From assembly GCF_900103715.1 (NCBI RefSeq), contig NZ_FNHL01000003.1:372001-436000 (forward strand): a stretch of 64,000 nucleotides of DNA, written 5' to 3'. Within the stretch, counting starts at the first letter, position 1; every line of letters begins with the position of its first letter. The stretch is from Halogranum gelatinilyticum (GTDB lineage Archaea > Halobacteriota > Halobacteria > Halobacteriales > Haloferacaceae). Made by a program: the position numbers and the translations under genes. Positions 61,454-64,000 of the stretch are shown in pieces. The notes below the pieces were generated by a model. It was not told the origin of the DNA. It made no database searches and was given only the letters and a program-made list of their open reading frames with translations.

Positions 61454-61504
61454 GGGGCAAGCCGATCTACAGTCGGCTGCTCTGCCAGGCTGAGCTAAGA
61501 GCGG
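61431..61504 (-). tRNA. tRNA-Tyr (anticodon GTA)
   Basis: On the minus strand the cloverleaf is complete: acceptor CCGCTCT with AGAGCGG, discriminator A, D-arm GCTC/GAGC, anticodon arm GCCGA-CTGTAGA-TCGGC with anticodon GTA, and T-loop TTCAAAT. No intron is present. CCA is not encoded. A TATA-like TTCTTAAG (minus strand, near 61533) lies 29 nt upstream. Confidence 0.95.
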
Positions 61505-61624
61505 CTACCGAAACAGAGTCCGGTCCGAAACTTAAGAATTCTCATTCGGTCGCTCGGTGTCCCCGGTTTTCACGGAGCGAGCGAGGCCACAGCCGATTTA
61601 TCCGGGGCTGTCGTCGACTCGGGC

Positions 61625-62392
61625 ATGGGCGAGGACCGACAGGCCACGTTCGGCAACGACGGGGAGCTGCAGACCGACACGCCGCCGGAGGCGACGGGTG
61701 AAAACGACTTCGGCGAGGAGAAAGACGGCGACGAGACGAACGGCGGCTACAGCCGCTACGTCGTCTCCAGCCTGCTCCAGAAGGCCGTCCGTCGCAGCGA
61801 CGACGAGGTGGCCGCATGGGCCGCGTGGGAACTCGCCCGCTCGGGCTTCGGCTGGAACCTCTGGGACCGGCTGAATCTCTACGTCGTCGAAGACCTCCGT
61901 GCCGGGCAGGACGTCGCGCTTCACATCGCCCACTACGAGGAACTCGCCGAGGAGTGGGGGATGGACACGTGGCGTGGCCGACTCTGCGGGATTCAGGGCG
62001 CGCTCGCCGCGTCGCGGGCGCAGTCGTCGCGGGAGGCGTCGAACGCCGACGCGTACTTCGGTGCGGTCGCCGAGAAGCGCGCCGAAGCCTTCGAGCGCGG
62101 CGAGACGCCGACGCACGACTTCCCGGTCGGTGACCTCGACGTCGGCGGCGAGTTCGACGCGGTCTTCGACGGTCACACCGGCGAAGGCAAGCGAAAGGGT
62201 CGCGGCACCGAGTTCTTCAAGACCCGCGGTGCCCGCGTCGGCCCGGAGGGCGAGGGCGAGACGAGTGCGCGCTGGCAACGGCTGGCGATGGTGCTCAGCG
62301 ACGTCGACTACACCGAAGAACAGATCCGTCACGCGCTGGAGCCAGTCGACGAAAACGCGAAGTGGGACGAGCCGTCGGAAGACGAGCTCTGA
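61625..62392 (+). CDS. RarA/MgsA C-terminal-like helical protein
   Basis: A 255-residue protein. After an acidic N-terminus, residues 43-100 (YVVSSLLQKAVRRSDDEVAAWAAWEL then SGFGWNLWDRLNLYVVEDL, given as pattern) resemble the helical segment after the AAA+ module of RarA/MgsA-type ATPases (LxKSxRGSDxDAAxxWxARM). The AAA+ part itself is absent: there is no Walker A or B. A positively charged strand (GKRKGRGTEFFKTRG) follows. It might be a stand-alone oligomerisation domain of a replication-linked protein. The family assignment is inference. Confidence 0.5.
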   Translation: MGEDRQATFGNDGELQTDTPPEATGENDFGEEKDGDETNGGYSRYVVSSLLQKAVRRSDDEVAAWAAWELARSGFGWNLWDRLNLYVVEDLRAGQDVALHIAHYEELAEEWGMDTWRGRLCGIQGALAASRAQSSREASNADAYFGAVAEKRAEAFERGETPTHDFPVGDLDVGGEFDAVFDGHTGEGKRKGRGTEFFKTRGARVGPEGEGETSARWQRLAMVLSDVDYTEEQIRHALEPVDENAKWDEPSEDEL

Positions 62393-62401
62393 GTTCCCGC
62401 G

Positions 62402-63385
62402 CTACTCCCAGAGGTCGTACATATCGTCGCGGACGCCACCCGTGTACTGCTGGCCGTCGTAGACCACACAGCCCTCGCTCGCACCGTCTGCCGCGCTCTC
62501 CTCGACCGTCGCGACGACGGTCGCCTCGATTCCTTCCGCGTCGAGGGCCGAGACTGCCTCGGCCGCGGCGTCGGCGGGCACCGTCGCGAGCAACGCCCCC
62601 GAGCCGAGGATTCGCATCGGGTCGACCCCCATCGCGTCACAGAGCGTCCGCGTCTCGGAGCGGACGGGGACGTCGTCCGCGGCCAGCGAGATACGGACCC
62701 CCGAGGCACAGGCGAGTTCGACCAGTCCGTTGAGCACGCCGCCCTCCGTCGGGTCGTGCATCGCGGTGGCGACGGGTGCGAGGACGACAGACTCGGGAAG
62801 GACGCTGATGTCGTCGAAGAAACCCGCCGCGCGGTCGACGGTGTCGGCGTCGACGCCGCTGGCTTCGAGGTCCGCCCGGAAGTCCGTCGCGAGGACGGCT
62901 GTCCCCTCGATGCCCGCACCCTCCGTCAGAAGGACCGCGTCGCCCGGTTCTGCCCCGGACGTCGGGACGTAGCGGTCGGCCGGTCCCATGCACGTCAGCG
63001 AAAGTAAGGGCCGGGCGAGGCCGGCGACGGTCTCGGTGTGGCCGCCGACGATGGTGATGCCGAGTCGCTCGGCTTCGGCGTCGAGCTGTCGCGTGATCTC
63101 GTCGAGGCTTTCGACGTCCGGTTCGGGCAGGAGGATTGTACTCACCAGCCACTCGGGAACCCCGCCGCAGGCGGCGACGTCGTTGCTCGCGATGGCGACG
63201 CCGAGCGTGCCGATGCGTTCGGCGGCGAGCGAGATGGGGTCGGTGCTGACGACCATCGTTCCCTCGTCGACGGCGACGGCGGCGGCGTCCTCGCCGTAGC
63301 CGGGACCGACGAGCAGGTCGTCGCTGGCCGCGCCCGTCCGCGAGAAGATGTAGCGGTCGAGGTCCGCGGGCGAGAGTTTGCTCAT
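62402..63385 (-). CDS. AIR-synthase-related protein (HypE/PurM-like)
   Basis: A 327-residue enzyme of the PurM/HypE/ThiL ATP-binding superfamily. GPGYGEDAAAVAV is the N-terminal glycine motif with the phosphate-binding Asp. IASNDVAACGGVPEW contains the ATP-site motif with DVAACG. VGGHTETV is the conserved histidine motif and MHDPTEGGVLNGLVEL is the C-terminal signature. No C-terminal Cys tail typical of HypE is present, so hydrogenase maturation is unlikely, and it is most like the HypE-related paralogues of unknown role in haloarchaea. The start MSKLSPADLD is the first Met within the conserved region. Confidence 0.8.
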   Translation of the reverse strand: MSKLSPADLDRYIFSRTGAASDDLLVGPGYGEDAAAVAVDEGTMVVSTDPISLAAERIGTLGVAIASNDVAACGGVPEWLVSTILLPEPDVESLDEITRQLDAEAERLGITIVGGHTETVAGLARPLLSLTCMGPADRYVPTSGAEPGDAVLLTEGAGIEGTAVLATDFRADLEASGVDADTVDRAAGFFDDISVLPESVVLAPVATAMHDPTEGGVLNGLVELACASGVRISLAADDVPVRSETRTLCDAMGVDPMRILGSGALLATVPADAAAEAVSALDAEGIEATVVATVEESAADGASEGCVVYDGQQYTGGVRDDMYDLWE

Positions 63386-63514
63386 GGGGATGGTGAGGGA
63401 TAGCGGGCTTTTGTGCCTTCCCGTCTGAGAGTCGTCGCCGACGACGGGCGACGAAGTCGACAGCAGAGCCGACAGACCCCCCACGGCTAAGCCGTCCGCC
63501 ACGCAAGCGCGACC

Positions 63515-64000
63515 ATGCAGATGACACCCGGCCCGACGGCGGTGCCGTCGCGGGTCCGCGAGCGGATGAGCGAACCGATGCCGAACCCTGACGTCGAACA
63601 GGCCTTCTTCGATACCTACGACGACGTCTGCGAGAACCTCCAGCGCGTCTACGACACCGACGACGACGTCATCGTCATGGGCGGAGAGGGCATCCTCGGT
63701 CTCGAAGCCGCCATTGCCTCGACCGTCGCTCCGGGCGACGAGGTGCTGTGTGTCTCGAACGGTCTCTACGGCGATGGTTTCGCCGACTTCGTCGAGAGCT
63801 ACGGCGGCGAACCGACGCTCGTCGGCGCGGACTATACCGACCCACTGGACGTGGCGGGCGTCGAGGCAGCACTCGAAGACGGCGACTACAAGCTCGCCAC
63901 GATGGTCCACTGCGAGACGCCGACGGGAACGCTCAACGACATCGAACCGGTGCTCGAACGCTGTCACGAGCACGACGTACTGACCGTCGTCGACGCCGTC
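63515..64000 (+). CDS. Class V aminotransferase, N-terminal part (cut by right edge)
   Basis: The first 162 codons of a class V PLP-dependent enzyme. The N-terminus MQMTPGPTAVPSRV is typical of alanine/serine-glyoxylate and related aminotransferases (TPGPTxVP). GGEGILGLEAAIAS is the PLP-phosphate loop (GSGTxAxEA). HCETPTGTLNDI precedes the VVDAV strand with the PLP-binding Asp at the window edge. The Schiff-base lysine is outside. It may interconvert glyoxylate or serine with alanine. Confidence 0.85.
   Translation, partial: MQMTPGPTAVPSRVRERMSEPMPNPDVEQAFFDTYDDVCENLQRVYDTDDDVIVMGGEGILGLEAAIASTVAPGDEVLCVSNGLYGDGFADFVESYGGEPTLVGADYTDPLDVAGVEAALEDGDYKLATMVHCETPTGTLNDIEPVLERCHEHDVLTVVDAV

Noticed and set aside
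1-64000. CRISPR arrays, insertion sequences, rRNA and origins
   Set aside because: I saw no regularly spaced long repeats, no transposase frame, no rRNA and no Orc1/Cdc6 gene or origin repeats in the window.

Overview
The window is chromosomal DNA of a halophilic archaeon (class Halobacteria). The DNA is GC-rich, the proteins are acidic, and many genes have an archaeal TATA box about 25-32 nt before the start codon, which suggests leaderless mRNAs. Marker families include TFB, aIF2-beta, UPF0058, DUF555/UPF0212, the archaeosine-pathway genes queD-queE-queC and many haloarchaea-only small proteins. I cannot name the genus. Both edges cut genes: a thiolase on the left and a class V aminotransferase on the right.

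Layout. 1-4.8 kb: acyl-CoA metabolism (thiolase end, an HMG-CoA-synthase-like/DUF35 fusion, 3-hydroxyacyl-CoA dehydrogenase, enoyl-CoA hydratase) around a DNA-repair methyltransferase. 4.9-7.5 kb: membrane and lipoproteins and CorA. 7.6-10.2 kb: information processing (TFB, a zinc-ribbon protein, aIF2-beta, UPF0058, DUF555). 10.2-12.5 kb: a possible structured RNA, an HTH regulator and an aminotransferase. 12.7-18.5 kb: a large FAD/Fe-S oxidoreductase, a PRC-barrel protein, a RecA-like protein without a P-loop, and a TrkA-N/DHH protein. 18.6-19.5 kb: tRNA-Lys followed by an AT-rich patch that looks acquired. 19.5-31.1 kb: transporters, a hydrolase, ThrRS, MalQ, a flippase-like protein, MscS, Ogg and small membrane proteins. 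31.2-35.7 kb: a methyltransferase, a DUF1998-type helicase and a histidine kinase.

35.8-43.3 kb is the region I find most interesting. A GT75-like glucan-protein synthase gene and a Fe(III)-type ABC transporter operon, which ends in a membrane glycosyltransferase, each carry a DtxR-like inverted repeat (TTTAGGC-AG-GCCTAAA or a one-mismatch version) next to the TATA box. This suggests that a surface or glucan glycosylation function is co-regulated with iron uptake. 43.9-53.1 kb is an alpha-glucan locus: a glucosylglycerol-hydrolase-like GH13, an alpha-amylase with an odd xSG-repeat linker, and a 1513-residue protein made of two GH15-type modules. MalQ at 25.3 kb may serve the same pathway.

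53.2-64 kb: small membrane proteins, two EamA transporters, a methyltransferase, queDEC, a thioesterase, a 2Fe-2S ferredoxin, tRNA-Tyr with a duplicated 3' end (a likely integration scar), a RarA/MgsA-C-terminus-like protein and an AIR-synthase-like protein. DUF numbers and family names were assigned from memory of the families, without a database search.
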